61,861 bases of DNA from the NCBI GenBank assembly GCA_949289855.1, contig CASEPS010000005.1:353-62213 (forward strand). The letters run 5' to 3'. This document shows positions 7,183 to 15,720 of the stretch, piece by piece. The notes beneath the pieces were generated by a model. The model saw only the letters and a program-made list of their open reading frames with translations. It ran no database searches and was not told where the DNA came from. A program made the position numbers and the translations under genes. Origin of the DNA: an uncultured Erysipelotrichaceae bacterium (GTDB lineage Bacteria; Bacillota_I; Bacilli_A; Erysipelotrichales; Erysipelotrichaceae). The number at the start of each line of letters is the position of its first letter. The first letter of the stretch is position 1.

Positions 7183-8474
7183 ATAAAAAATGGTTCATTG
7201 GATTACTGAGTCTTGCCTGTGTCATTTTTGTCTGTTTCTGCTATTTGCAAGTCGTTACACCAGTTAAAATAACCATTGGGCTTTTTGCTGGTAACAACTG
7301 GGGTGTTCCAGAAGAGGACAGCTATACTCTTATAGAGATAGCCGCCGACAGGTTTACCAGTACTTATGATAATACAGAAGTACACTATGAAACTGGCATT
7401 ACGAGCGAAGAATATGAAGACTGGCTGTCTATGAAGATTCTTGGTGGAGATGCTCCGGATATTATGCTTGTACCAGGGGATATGTATGCAACATTAGTAG
7501 AGAATGGCACGTTGGAAAATCTTGATGAATATATATTTGAAGAACAATATTCATTACAGAACTATTATCCTGCAGTACGTGATGCCTGCATGAGTGATGG
7601 CAGTTATTATGCTTTGCCTTATGAAGCTGTGCCGGAGCTCATGTTTGCCAATAAGACATTGTTAGAACAATCAGGAATTGATGTGCCAGGTGATGACTGG
7701 TCATGGGATGATCTGTATGAAATAGCCAGTACACTTACAAAAGATACGGATGGCGATGGAAAGACGGACCAGTTTGGCATTTGTGGTTATACATGGGAAG
7801 AAGCTGCATATGGTAATGGGGTTTCCTTTTATAATGAAGAAAAACAGTCTGCCAGTTTCAGCACATTCGCTATGGTAGAAACTGTAGAGTTTCTCAGGAA
7901 ACTTTCTGCATTAGCAGAGGAAGAAGTAACGGAGAGGATGTTCGATGAAGGAAAAGTTGCCTTCATGCCAATGAATTATAGTGATTACCGCAGTTATATG
8001 CCTTATCCTTACAGAGTTAAGAAATTCTCGGGGTTCGAGTGGGAATGTCTGCCGATGCCTAAGGGTCCTGAAGGGGAAAATGTTTCCCGTGTGGATACAT
8101 TGATGATTGGCATGTACAGCCGCAGCAATCATAAGGAGCTTGCCTGGGAATTGATGAAATATCTCAGTGGCAATTTTGACTTCCAAAAGGAAATAGCAAT
8201 AACTTCTCCAAGTGTTTCCGTGTTACAGGACGTTATGCGGGACGAAGAGGTTAAGGAGGTACTGGAAGGGGATGTGCCTGGTTCGGATGCATTCAGCATG
8301 GATGTGCTCGATGCGGTCATGGAAAAGGGTGTGTATGTTCATGAAACAAGTGAATACAATCAGGTTGTAGATACTGCAGGTGCACAAATCAATGAATTAA
8401 TCCATAATGAACAGGATATAGAAAACAATCTTGTATTACTTGAGCGAAGCCTGAATGAATATTTGAGAAAATAG
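7179..8474 (+). CDS. Membrane-anchored family 1 sugar-binding protein, last gene of the sensor operon
   Basis: A 431-residue extracellular solute-binding protein (SBP_bac_1/MalE class) with an N-terminal hydrophobic segment (residues 6-26) and no lipobox, so probably a signal-anchor. Seen in the sequence are ILGGDAPDIMLVPGDMYATL, ENLDEYI and the hinge-region WDDLYEIA. It contains DTDGDGKTDQF, a calcium-loop-like stretch common in such proteins. No permease accompanies it. A second binding protein of a different fold class in one operon with a kinase suggests two sugars, or a sugar and its oligomer, feeding one signal; this is inference. Confidence 0.85.
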   Translation: MNKKWFIGLLSLACVIFVCFCYLQVVTPVKITIGLFAGNNWGVPEEDSYTLIEIAADRFTSTYDNTEVHYETGITSEEYEDWLSMKILGGDAPDIMLVPGDMYATLVENGTLENLDEYIFEEQYSLQNYYPAVRDACMSDGSYYALPYEAVPELMFANKTLLEQSGIDVPGDDWSWDDLYEIASTLTKDTDGDGKTDQFGICGYTWEEAAYGNGVSFYNEEKQSASFSTFAMVETVEFLRKLSALAEEEVTERMFDEGKVAFMPMNYSDYRSYMPYPYRVKKFSGFEWECLPMPKGPEGENVSRVDTLMIGMYSRSNHKELAWELMKYLSGNFDFQKEIAITSPSVSVLQDVMRDEEVKEVLEGDVPGSDAFSMDVLDAVMEKGVYVHETSEYNQVVDTAGAQINELIHNEQDIENNLVLLERSLNEYLRK

Positions 8475-8512
8475 TTGTTACAGAACTCAATTAACTGTGA
8501 TATAAAGGAATT

Positions 8513-9724
8513 GTGAAGGCAGTTTATTACATTATCAGTCTCATAACAGTTTCATTGCTTGTTCTTCTTTTTGAGGCAACAGGCATTTTTGTGTTGGATA
8601 ATGCAATCTTTAGTGGATTACTTATCCTTTTGTTTTCATATGTAGTATATCGTATCGATTATCGGATTGATGAAAATGCAAAAGAAAACAAGAAAGAGCT
8701 GAGTAATCTGGATGTTGTGAAATATTTATGTGCGATATTGATTATTCTTTGTCATCTGAGACCATTTGTACACTATGATGAAGTCATTGATATGTTCTTT
8801 AACAATATTGTGACACGGATTGGCGTACCATGTTTTTTTGTGATGACAGGATATCTTGTTTCTTTAAAAGAAAAAGAGAATCCAGATTACATTAGCAAAT
8901 ATATCAAAAGAACCATTCCGATGTATCTGCTATGGAGTATGATTTATCTTCCTTTTCTTGGGCTTCTTGCCTATGAAAATATGGATGTGGTTCAACAATA
9001 TATGGCAATTTTCCATGTTGATGTATATCTGCTTCCACTTGTTGCCATCCCCGCATTGTTTGTTTTGTTATTTTATTCTGGTGCCTATTACCATCTCTGG
9101 TACTTTCCAGCTCTATTATCTGCAGTGTGGGTGCTGAAGAAATGGAAGAAGCATTTCAGACCGGTTTCTTTGCTGGTTATCTCTTTTATTCTTTTGATCT
9201 TTGGTGCAACAGAGACTTATTTTGGCATCTTTCCGGAGTTTGTACAGACAGTATTACAAAAGTATTATTATGGCATTTTCTTTACGACAAGAAACTTCCT
9301 GTTCTTTGGTCTTTTCTATGTGACACTTGGTTATGCCATGGGTTATTACAATCGTGAACATACAAAGCACTCATTGTGCGGATTGCTTGTTTCCATTGGA
9401 CTTCTTGCCCTTGAGGCAGTGTTTCTGCATTCCACAAACCGCCTCAACAGCAACATCATGTTTGCCTGCATTCCAACATCTTATTTTTTAGTCTCTTCAG
9501 CACTCTATATGAAACAATACTTCCACGTGCCTTTCCCATATCGTGCTTATTCCAAGTATTATTATCTGCTTCATCCGATGGTGATGGTGCTGGTATTTTA
9601 TTTTGGGTTTCTGCATGACACAAGTGATCCGTTTGTGCAGATAATATGGATTCTTCTTTTGACTCATCTTTTGTCAACTCTTGTAATTAAACTATCAAAG
9701 AAGTTTCCTGGATTGCCATTATAA
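8513..9724 (+). CDS. Membrane acyltransferase, acyltransferase_3 family
   Basis: A 403-residue protein with about ten membrane helices. SNLDVVKYLCAILIILCHLRPF contains the motif region and histidine of acyltransferase family 3 (PF01757), which O-acylates cell-surface polysaccharides, teichoic acids or peptidoglycan using acyl-CoA. VPCFFVMTGYLV and YLLHPMVMVLV are further family segments. The start is GTG 8513, with AAAGGA upstream. It lies 38 nt after the sensor operon and may be its last gene. A charged segment at residues 45-60 precedes the catalytic region. Confidence 0.8.
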   Translation: MKAVYYIISLITVSLLVLLFEATGIFVLDNAIFSGLLILLFSYVVYRIDYRIDENAKENKKELSNLDVVKYLCAILIILCHLRPFVHYDEVIDMFFNNIVTRIGVPCFFVMTGYLVSLKEKENPDYISKYIKRTIPMYLLWSMIYLPFLGLLAYENMDVVQQYMAIFHVDVYLLPLVAIPALFVLLFYSGAYYHLWYFPALLSAVWVLKKWKKHFRPVSLLVISFILLIFGATETYFGIFPEFVQTVLQKYYYGIFFTTRNFLFFGLFYVTLGYAMGYYNREHTKHSLCGLLVSIGLLALEAVFLHSTNRLNSNIMFACIPTSYFLVSSALYMKQYFHVPFPYRAYSKYYYLLHPMVMVLVFYFGFLHDTSDPFVQIIWILLLTHLLSTLVIKLSKKFPGLPL

Positions 9725-10058
9725 GTATCATTTCTGAGTGATATAGGATCAATTACTTTTATTATGTAATATTATTCCAGTTGGGCTGACATATTAAAAT
9801 AAAGCTTGATTTTAATTCGCGTAAGCGCTTAAATTTAGGTGTAAGGTAAAATTTAGATGAAGATTGTGTGAAGAACATGTGAAATATATCCATTTATGGG
9901 AGAGGGTGTGAATGACAAAAAAAGCAGATATGAACAGATAATACATGATTGTGCTTTTATATAACAGGTTGGTTCTACATGTTTGCATTGGAGTACAATG
10001 CACATGATCTGGTGTTTTTCTTTTGCTTGCGCATATATGCATTTATGGTGAGGGGCTT
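9725..10058 (+). promoter_or_regulatory. Intergenic region with LacI/CcpA-type operator and a second inverted repeat
   Basis: This 334-nt gap carries the palindrome TAAGCGCTTA (9822-9831), the core of LacI-family and CcpA (cre) operators. Further on is the inverted repeat TGCATTG-GAGTA-CAATGCA (9984-10002). The two sites could give sugar-specific and catabolite control of the YesL/Lpl operon. No clear promoter hexamer pair could be assigned. GAGGGG before ATG 10059 is the likely ribosome site. Confidence 0.5.
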
Positions 10059-10715
10059 ATGAGCGAAAAAACTAATGAAATGGAAGAAAACATTATATTT
10101 GATAAATTCATCCTTCTTTTTAATTTGATGATCCTGAATGTGATGTGGTTTATCTGCTCAATTCCGATTGTCACAATTGGAGCCAGTTCAGCTGCTTTAA
10201 ATTATACATGTATCAAGCTGAGAAGAGATGAAGGGGATAGTATTGTGAAAATGTTTTTTCATAGTTTTGCATTGAATGTACGTCAGGGAATGGTTCTGGG
10301 GACGGGAATGCTAGCAATTCTGATCATTTTGTTTGCTGGTCTGATTCAGTCTCTTGGTGCAGTGAATGCAGGGCATAGTATTTCAGTGGTATTTGCTGTG
10401 ATCCTCGTTCTTCTTATCTTCATGTGGATTGTTGTATATACCTATCTCTTCATGGTGTTGTCCCGCTTCGATAACTCAATATTCAGAACAATAATAAACA
10501 GCATCTATTTTATTGCGCAGGATTTCTTCAGGACATTAAAGGTACTTGGAATTGAATGCTTCGGTATTGTAATAATTCCCATGTTCCTATTGCGATATGT
10601 TCCTTACCTTTTCCCGATTGTGATTTTTATTGGAATGCCTCTTCTTACGTACATTACAGCGGGAATATTCAATAATGAAGTTTTTGCGGACTATATCAAA
10701 ACAGACAAGAAATAA
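10059..10715 (+). CDS. YesL-family membrane protein (DUF624)
   Basis: A 218-residue protein with five hydrophobic helices and the DUF624 start NLMILNVMWFICSIPIVTIGASSAAL. YesL proteins accompany ABC importers for plant-cell-wall oligosaccharides (rhamnogalacturonan, xylan side chains) in Bacillus and clostridia; their exact role is unsettled. ATG 10059 has GAGGGG upstream. It heads the operon with a binding protein and two permeases immediately after, the standard arrangement. Confidence 0.85.
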   Translation: MSEKTNEMEENIIFDKFILLFNLMILNVMWFICSIPIVTIGASSAALNYTCIKLRRDEGDSIVKMFFHSFALNVRQGMVLGTGMLAILIILFAGLIQSLGAVNAGHSISVVFAVILVLLIFMWIVVYTYLFMVLSRFDNSIFRTIINSIYFIAQDFFRTLKVLGIECFGIVIIPMFLLRYVPYLFPIVIFIGMPLLTYITAGIFNNEVFADYIKTDKK

Positions 10716-10769
10716 TGGCACCTGACAGGTGTCGGAATAATGCGGTTTCATATAAGGAGGATAATAATT

Positions 10770-12434
10770 ATGAAAAGCATTTTTAAAAAAGCATTACAAT
10801 GTGGATTGCCGCTAATGTTGCTGCTGGGAGGTTGCGGTTCTTCAAATGATCCATCCGGCAAAACTGAAGGTGGAGGCGAGAAAGTAGAAATTCCATCATC
10901 TGATGTTGTGAAAGGGGAAACGGACCAGCAGACGTATCCGATCAGTGAAGAAAAGATTACGTTGACCATGTGGTATCCAATGGCAGGCAACATGGGTACT
11001 CTTTCTGATTTCAATGAAGGTGAGTTCTGGCAATGGCTTGAAGAAAAGACAAACATTCATATTGAATTCATCGTTCCTGCAGCAGGAACAGAAGCAGAAT
11101 CCTTCAACCTTCTTTTCACATCAGGAGAACTACCAGATATCATGTATGTACAGACAGATTCGCAGAAGTATCGTGATGGCATGGATGCGTGCATTGAGGA
11201 TGGATATATCGTCAATATGGCAGAATACCTGGATGAATGTCCAAACTATGTGAGCTGGATTAATAGTATTGAAGGCGCAGAAAAGAATGTCCTGACTGAT
11301 ACAGGAAAGATGTATGGTATGTGGGGCTTCTGGGACAATATAGAAAATGGATATGCAGATCAGGGTATTTCTATCCGTAAGGATTTCCTGGATAAAGTCG
11401 GCATGGATGTTCCTACGACTTATGATGAGTGGGAAGAAGTTCTGACAGCCTTCAAGGAAGAACTTGGCATCGAAGCACCGCTTTATACATCCAAGTATGG
11501 TATAGACTACGGTGAATTCATGGCTGGATATGGTGTGGCACCATATTTCTATCAGGTTGATGGAGAAATCAAATATGGACCGATGGAAGATGGTTATAAA
11601 GATTATCTGACAATGATGCATGACTGGTATAATAAAGGACTTCTTGACCCTGATTTTTCAACAAGACAGTCTACTGGTGTTGCGGCAGATAACGACATGA
11701 TTCTCAATGATAAAGTTGGTGCTCTTATAGACTGGGGTACAAGAATGGCAGATGTTTATATTTCCAGAGGTGCAACGAATGAAGACTTCTTTGCTGTGGC
11801 TGCTCCTCAACCTAAGCTCAGCGAAGATTCTGCTGATCCGGCATGGCGCTATGTCGGTGGAAACTATATGGATATGTTGAATGTATGCACACTGGTCAAT
11901 GCAGAAAGTGAGCATATCGTTGAAGCAATCAAATGGCTTGATACATTCTATGCAAAGGATGTTTACCTCAACGCAAACTATGGCATTGAAAGCGAAGAAG
12001 GTATTGTCTGGTATGCAGATGAAGAAGATGGTCACAGAATTGGTAACTACGATTTCCGTTACAACAATCCAGATGGTATGGATTCTGCTACTGTTGCAGT
12101 CAAGTACTGGGCAAAGAATCCAAATGTCAGAGTAGAAGCTATGCAGATTGAGCAGATGCCGGAAGAACAGCAGACAGCTTATCCGATCTGGTCACAATAC
12201 GAGCCGACAAACTACATTCCGCCAAGTGTTTCAATGACTTCTGATGAGAATTCTGAATATTCGAATTACTATATTGAAATCGAATCGTATGTTCAGGAGA
12301 ACAATGTCAAATTCATCACAGGAGAAAGATCATTAGATGAATATGACGAGTACAGATCAACACTGCAGGATATGGGTATTGACCGTTGTATAGAATTGCA
12401 GCAGGCAGCTCTTGACAGATATAACGCAAGATAA
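10770..12434 (+). CDS. Lipoprotein sugar-binding protein, LplA/YtcQ type
   Basis: A 554-residue ABC solute-binding lipoprotein. The signal ends in a lipobox, LLLGGCGSS (lipid on Cys 22). The mature part has EKTNIHIEFIVPAAGTE and GELPDIMY early, then VPTTYDEWEEVLTAFKEE, all typical of the long LplA/YtcQ/YesO class for oligosaccharides. AAGGAGG (10756-10762) sets the start at ATG 10770. The substrate is not evident, but the neighbouring esterases and GH51 gene suggest esterified plant or mucin glycans. Confidence 0.88.
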   Translation: MKSIFKKALQCGLPLMLLLGGCGSSNDPSGKTEGGGEKVEIPSSDVVKGETDQQTYPISEEKITLTMWYPMAGNMGTLSDFNEGEFWQWLEEKTNIHIEFIVPAAGTEAESFNLLFTSGELPDIMYVQTDSQKYRDGMDACIEDGYIVNMAEYLDECPNYVSWINSIEGAEKNVLTDTGKMYGMWGFWDNIENGYADQGISIRKDFLDKVGMDVPTTYDEWEEVLTAFKEELGIEAPLYTSKYGIDYGEFMAGYGVAPYFYQVDGEIKYGPMEDGYKDYLTMMHDWYNKGLLDPDFSTRQSTGVAADNDMILNDKVGALIDWGTRMADVYISRGATNEDFFAVAAPQPKLSEDSADPAWRYVGGNYMDMLNVCTLVNAESEHIVEAIKWLDTFYAKDVYLNANYGIESEEGIVWYADEEDGHRIGNYDFRYNNPDGMDSATVAVKYWAKNPNVRVEAMQIEQMPEEQQTAYPIWSQYEPTNYIPPSVSMTSDENSEYSNYYIEIESYVQENNVKFITGERSLDEYDEYRSTLQDMGIDRCIELQQAALDRYNAR

Positions 12435-12505
12435 TCTTTGTGCAGAAGGGAAGCAGTGGTTCTTATCCCTGTTTCCCTTTCTTTATAAAAGAAAGGAGTC
12501 AGTCT

Positions 12506-13444
12506 ATGAAAAAGACCGCAGTGAAAACTAAAAAGAGTTTTGGGCAGAGACTGAAAAAAGACCTGAAAGATCATTGGCAATTATACCTGATGGCACTTCC
12601 GGTAGTTGTCTATTTTCTGATTTTTAATTACGCGCCGATGGCAGGTATAGTAATGGCATTTCAGAAATATAGTATGCGGAAGGGAATATTTGGTAGTGAA
12701 CTGATTGGTTTTGAAAACTTCATCCGTTTTTTCAGTTCTCCGAATTTCTGGAGACTTTTGAGAAATACATTGTTGATCAGTGGATATGGTGTTCTTTTCT
12801 CATTCCCGCTTCCGATCATATTTGCACTTTGTCTCAACGAAGTCAGAAATTCCAAATTTAAAAAGATTGTTCAAACAATTTCCTATCTTCCGTATTTCAT
12901 TTCCGTAGTCGTCGTTGTTTCAATACTGTATGACTTCGGTAAATCGAACGGACTGATTACCAACGTTGCTGAGTGGTTTGGCTGGGATGGTGGTGCAGTA
13001 ATATCATCTCCTTCCTGGTTCCGTTCTTTGTATATTGGTTCCAATCTGTGGCAGCATCTTGGGTACAATTCCATCATCTTTATTTCTGCACTTGCAGCAA
13101 TTGACCCGACGCTTTATGAAGCTGCCACAATTGATGGTGCTAACCGGTGGCAGCAGACGCTCCATGTCACATTGCCGGGCATCGCTTCTACGATGGTGGT
13201 TTTGCTTATCCTGAGACTTGGCCAGATCATGAGTGTTGGATATGAGAAAATCATTCTCATGTATGGACCATCTACTTTTGAAACGGGTGATGTCATTGCA
13301 AGCTATGTATATCGCATGGGTATCCTGAATTCAGATTATTCTTATTCCACGGCGGTCAATCTGTTTAATTCGGTTGTCAATCTCATCGTCCTGATGTCTG
13401 CGAATTTCATATCACGGAAAGTGAATGAGACCAGTATATGGTAG
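12506..13444 (+). CDS. ABC sugar permease, LplB/YteP type
   Basis: A 312-residue permease with six membrane helices. The EAA loop (EAATIDGANRWQQTLHVTLPG, about residues 210-230) contacts the ATPase. The N-terminus is highly basic. The start at ATG 12506 has GAAAGGAG before it. It pairs with the next permease to form the heterodimeric channel for the LplA-type binding protein. The segment LIFNYAPMAGIVMAFQKY is typical of LplB. Confidence 0.93.
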   Translation: MKKTAVKTKKSFGQRLKKDLKDHWQLYLMALPVVVYFLIFNYAPMAGIVMAFQKYSMRKGIFGSELIGFENFIRFFSSPNFWRLLRNTLLISGYGVLFSFPLPIIFALCLNEVRNSKFKKIVQTISYLPYFISVVVVVSILYDFGKSNGLITNVAEWFGWDGGAVISSPSWFRSLYIGSNLWQHLGYNSIIFISALAAIDPTLYEAATIDGANRWQQTLHVTLPGIASTMVVLLILRLGQIMSVGYEKIILMYGPSTFETGDVIASYVYRMGILNSDYSYSTAVNLFNSVVNLIVLMSANFISRKVNETSIW

Positions 13445-13453
13445 GTGATCGTG

Positions 13454-14335
13454 ATGAATAAACGTACAAAAGGTGAAAAAGTATTTTCTGTATTTAATAC
13501 GCTGTTTCTGTTTATTCTCTGCATAATCTTTATCCTGCCTGTGTGGCATGTGGCAATGGGATCTATCAGCGATCCGTTACTTGTTGCGGCACATAGTGGG
13601 TTGTTTCTTAAACCATTGGGAGAAATCACATTAGGTGGATATGAACTGGTTATGGAGAACAGGAATATTCTTGTTTCTTATGGAAACACGATGTTCTATG
13701 TTGTAGTCTCTACATTCATCGGACTGGTTTTGAATATACTTGCAGCATATGTCATGTCACGCAGAAATCTCATGTTTGGAAAACTGTTTTCTAAGTTTGT
13801 AGTCTTTACGATGATCTTTAATGGTGGTCTTGTGCCGACATTTATTGTGATCAACAAACTTGGGTTATTCAACTCGAGATGGGCTGTCATCCTGCCAGGA
13901 GCTCTTACAGCGTTTAATATCATCATCATGCGTACTTCTTTCATGGAAATACCAAAAGAGATGATAGAAGCTGCAAGAATTGATGGGGCTGACGATTTCA
14001 GGATTCTCTGGAGAATTGTTCTACCGGTCAGTAAATCGATTATTGCGGTTATTGTGTTGTTTTATGCAGTTCAGCACTGGAATGAATGGTTTAATGCTTC
14101 GATTTACCTGCAGGACAGAAACCTATGGCCATTACAGCTTGTGTTGAGAGAGATTGTTTTGCAGTCAACAGAAAACAGTATTGTTGCAGATGCAAGTGGT
14201 GAAGATGTCAATATATACAGACCATTGATCAAGTATGCAACGATTATGGTATCAGTTATTCCAATGATGATTATCTATCCATTCGTACAGAAGTACTTTG
14301 TGTCGGGTGTCATGATTGGTGCGGTGAAAGGATGA
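13454..14335 (+). CDS. ABC sugar permease, LplC/YtcP type
   Basis: A 293-residue partner permease with six helices and the EAA loop EAARIDGADDFRILWRIVLPVS. The C-terminal YPFVQKYFVSGVMIGAVKG ending is the LplC/YtcP signature. ATG 13454 is favoured over GTG 13445 because the AGGTGAT upstream is then correctly spaced. It begins 9 nt after the previous stop. The ATPase gene follows 6 nt after it, so this operon carries its own ATPase, whereas many Bacillota share a single MsmX. Confidence 0.93.
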   Translation: MNKRTKGEKVFSVFNTLFLFILCIIFILPVWHVAMGSISDPLLVAAHSGLFLKPLGEITLGGYELVMENRNILVSYGNTMFYVVVSTFIGLVLNILAAYVMSRRNLMFGKLFSKFVVFTMIFNGGLVPTFIVINKLGLFNSRWAVILPGALTAFNIIIMRTSFMEIPKEMIEAARIDGADDFRILWRIVLPVSKSIIAVIVLFYAVQHWNEWFNASIYLQDRNLWPLQLVLREIVLQSTENSIVADASGEDVNIYRPLIKYATIMVSVIPMMIIYPFVQKYFVSGVMIGAVKG

Positions 14336-14341
14336 ACAACT

Positions 14342-15547
14342 ATGGCAACAGTAAGTTTGAAAGGTATTCAGAAAATATATCCGAATACAGAAAATGAAAA
14401 GAAAAAGATCAAAAAGAAGAAAAAGAAAATCAACGAAGAACATGAGAAAAAGTCCAATCTGAAGATTACAGAAGAAGGCGTTGTTGCAGTAGATAATTTC
14501 AATCTGGAAATTGCAGACAAAGAATTTATTGTTCTGGTTGGTCCTTCTGGCTGTGGAAAATCCACAACTTTGCGGATGGTTGCCGGCCTTGAGGAAATAA
14601 CGAGAGGTGAATTGTACATCGATGGCAGACTTGTAAATGAAGTTGCCCCTAAGGACAGAGATATTGCGATGGTATTCCAGAATTATGCCCTTTATCCGCA
14701 TATGACAGTCAGACAGAATCTCGAATTTCCATTAAAGCTGAGAAAAGTTCCAAAAGAAGAAATGGAAAAAAAGGTGATGGCAGCTGCTGAAACGCTTGAT
14801 ATTGTGGAATATCTTGATAGAAAGCCTAAAGCACTTTCAGGTGGTCAAAGACAACGTGTAGCAATTGGAAGGGCAATTGTTCGTGAACCGAAGGTTTTAT
14901 TGATGGACGAACCATTGTCAAATCTTGATGCGAAGCTGAGGAATCAGATGCGTGCGGAGATTTTAAAATTGCGTAAGAAAATCGATACAACCTTCATTTA
15001 TGTAACACACGATCAGACAGAAGCGATGACTCTGGGCGATCGGATCGTTATCATGAAAGATGGTTTGATTCAGCAGGTTGGGACTGCGCAGGAAGTATTT
15101 GACAAACCTGTCAATCTGTTTGTTGCGGGATTTATTGGTGTTCCACAAATGAACTTCTATGATGGTGAGCTGATAAAAGAAAATAATGTCTACAGCATCA
15201 GACTTGAAGATGCAGTTATTCCTCTTGCAGAGAAAAAATGCAAAAATCTTTTGGAAAGAAACGTCGAGTCACAAAAAGTGACAATCGGTGTCAGACCAGA
15301 ACATATGGTGTTGGATGAACAGCCAGGAAAGATGATCAAAGGTGTTGTGGATGTATCTGAAATGATGGGTTCTTCCGTTCATCTGCATATTCAGACATGT
15401 GGTAGAGACAGTATAATTATTGTTCCTACGCTTGAGCTCAAAACCAACGATGTTTTCAATGCGGGACACGAAATCAGGTTCACTTTCAATAATCAGGTTA
15501 TTCATGTTTTTGATCCTGAAACAGGTAATAACCTGGAATACATGTAA
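14342..15547 (+). CDS. MsmX/UgpC-type sugar ABC ATPase with lysine-rich insertion
   Basis: A 401-residue ATPase that energises sugar importers. It has Walker [10 protein letters not shown], the Q-loop [12 protein letters not shown], the [19 protein letters not shown] signature, Walker [13 protein letters not shown], and a C-terminal TOBE/MalK-type regulatory domain (about 240-400). Between the first strand ([11 protein letters not shown]) and [11 protein letters not shown] sits an extra segment of about 30 residues (19-48) made mostly of lysine and glutamate; MsmX itself has only a few residues there. The insertion adds a charged surface loop on the nucleotide-binding domain. A terminator follows. 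Confidence 0.93.
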   Translation: MATVSLKGIQKIYPNTENEKKKIKKKKKKINEEHEKKSNLKITEEGVVAVDNFNLEIADKEFIVLVGPSGCGKSTTLRMVAGLEEITRGELYIDGRLVNEVAPKDRDIAMVFQNYALYPHMTVRQNLEFPLKLRKVPKEEMEKKVMAAAETLDIVEYLDRKPKALSGGQRQRVAIGRAIVREPKVLLMDEPLSNLDAKLRNQMRAEILKLRKKIDTTFIYVTHDQTEAMTLGDRIVIMKDGLIQQVGTAQEVFDKPVNLFVAGFIGVPQMNFYDGELIKENNVYSIRLEDAVIPLAEKKCKNLLERNVESQKVTIGVRPEHMVLDEQPGKMIKGVVDVSEMMGSSVHLHIQTCGRDSIIIVPTLELKTNDVFNAGHEIRFTFNNQVIHVFDPETGNNLEYM

Positions 15548-15553
15548 GAACAG

Positions 15554-15580
15554 CGGATGCATAATGCATCCGTTTTCTTT
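15554..15580 (+). terminator. Intrinsic terminator of the Lpl operon
   Basis: CGGATGCAT-A-ATGCATCCG followed by TTTTC lies a few bases after the ATPase stop. The very short loop means that the inner base pairs would open. Confidence 0.8.
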
Positions 15581-15642
15581 CTATAGCAAAGTAAAATTGA
15601 ACTTGGCAAAGAATGGACAATGATAAAAAGTTTAAGAAACGA

Positions 15643-15666
15643 TAGAAACCGCTTTCAAAATATAAT
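15643..15666 (+). promoter_or_regulatory. Promoter with overlapping cre-like site, esterase gene
   Basis: AGAAACCGCTTTCAAAA (about 15644-15660) resembles a cre operator (consensus WTGNAANCGNWNNCW). It lies directly against the -10 box TATAAT (15661-15666), so CcpA or a LacI-type protein bound there would block the polymerase. Confidence 0.5.
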
Positions 15667-15720
15667 TGCAGTGTGCTATGCATCCTTTTATAATGAATAA
15701 ACAGGAGGGTATTTTATACC

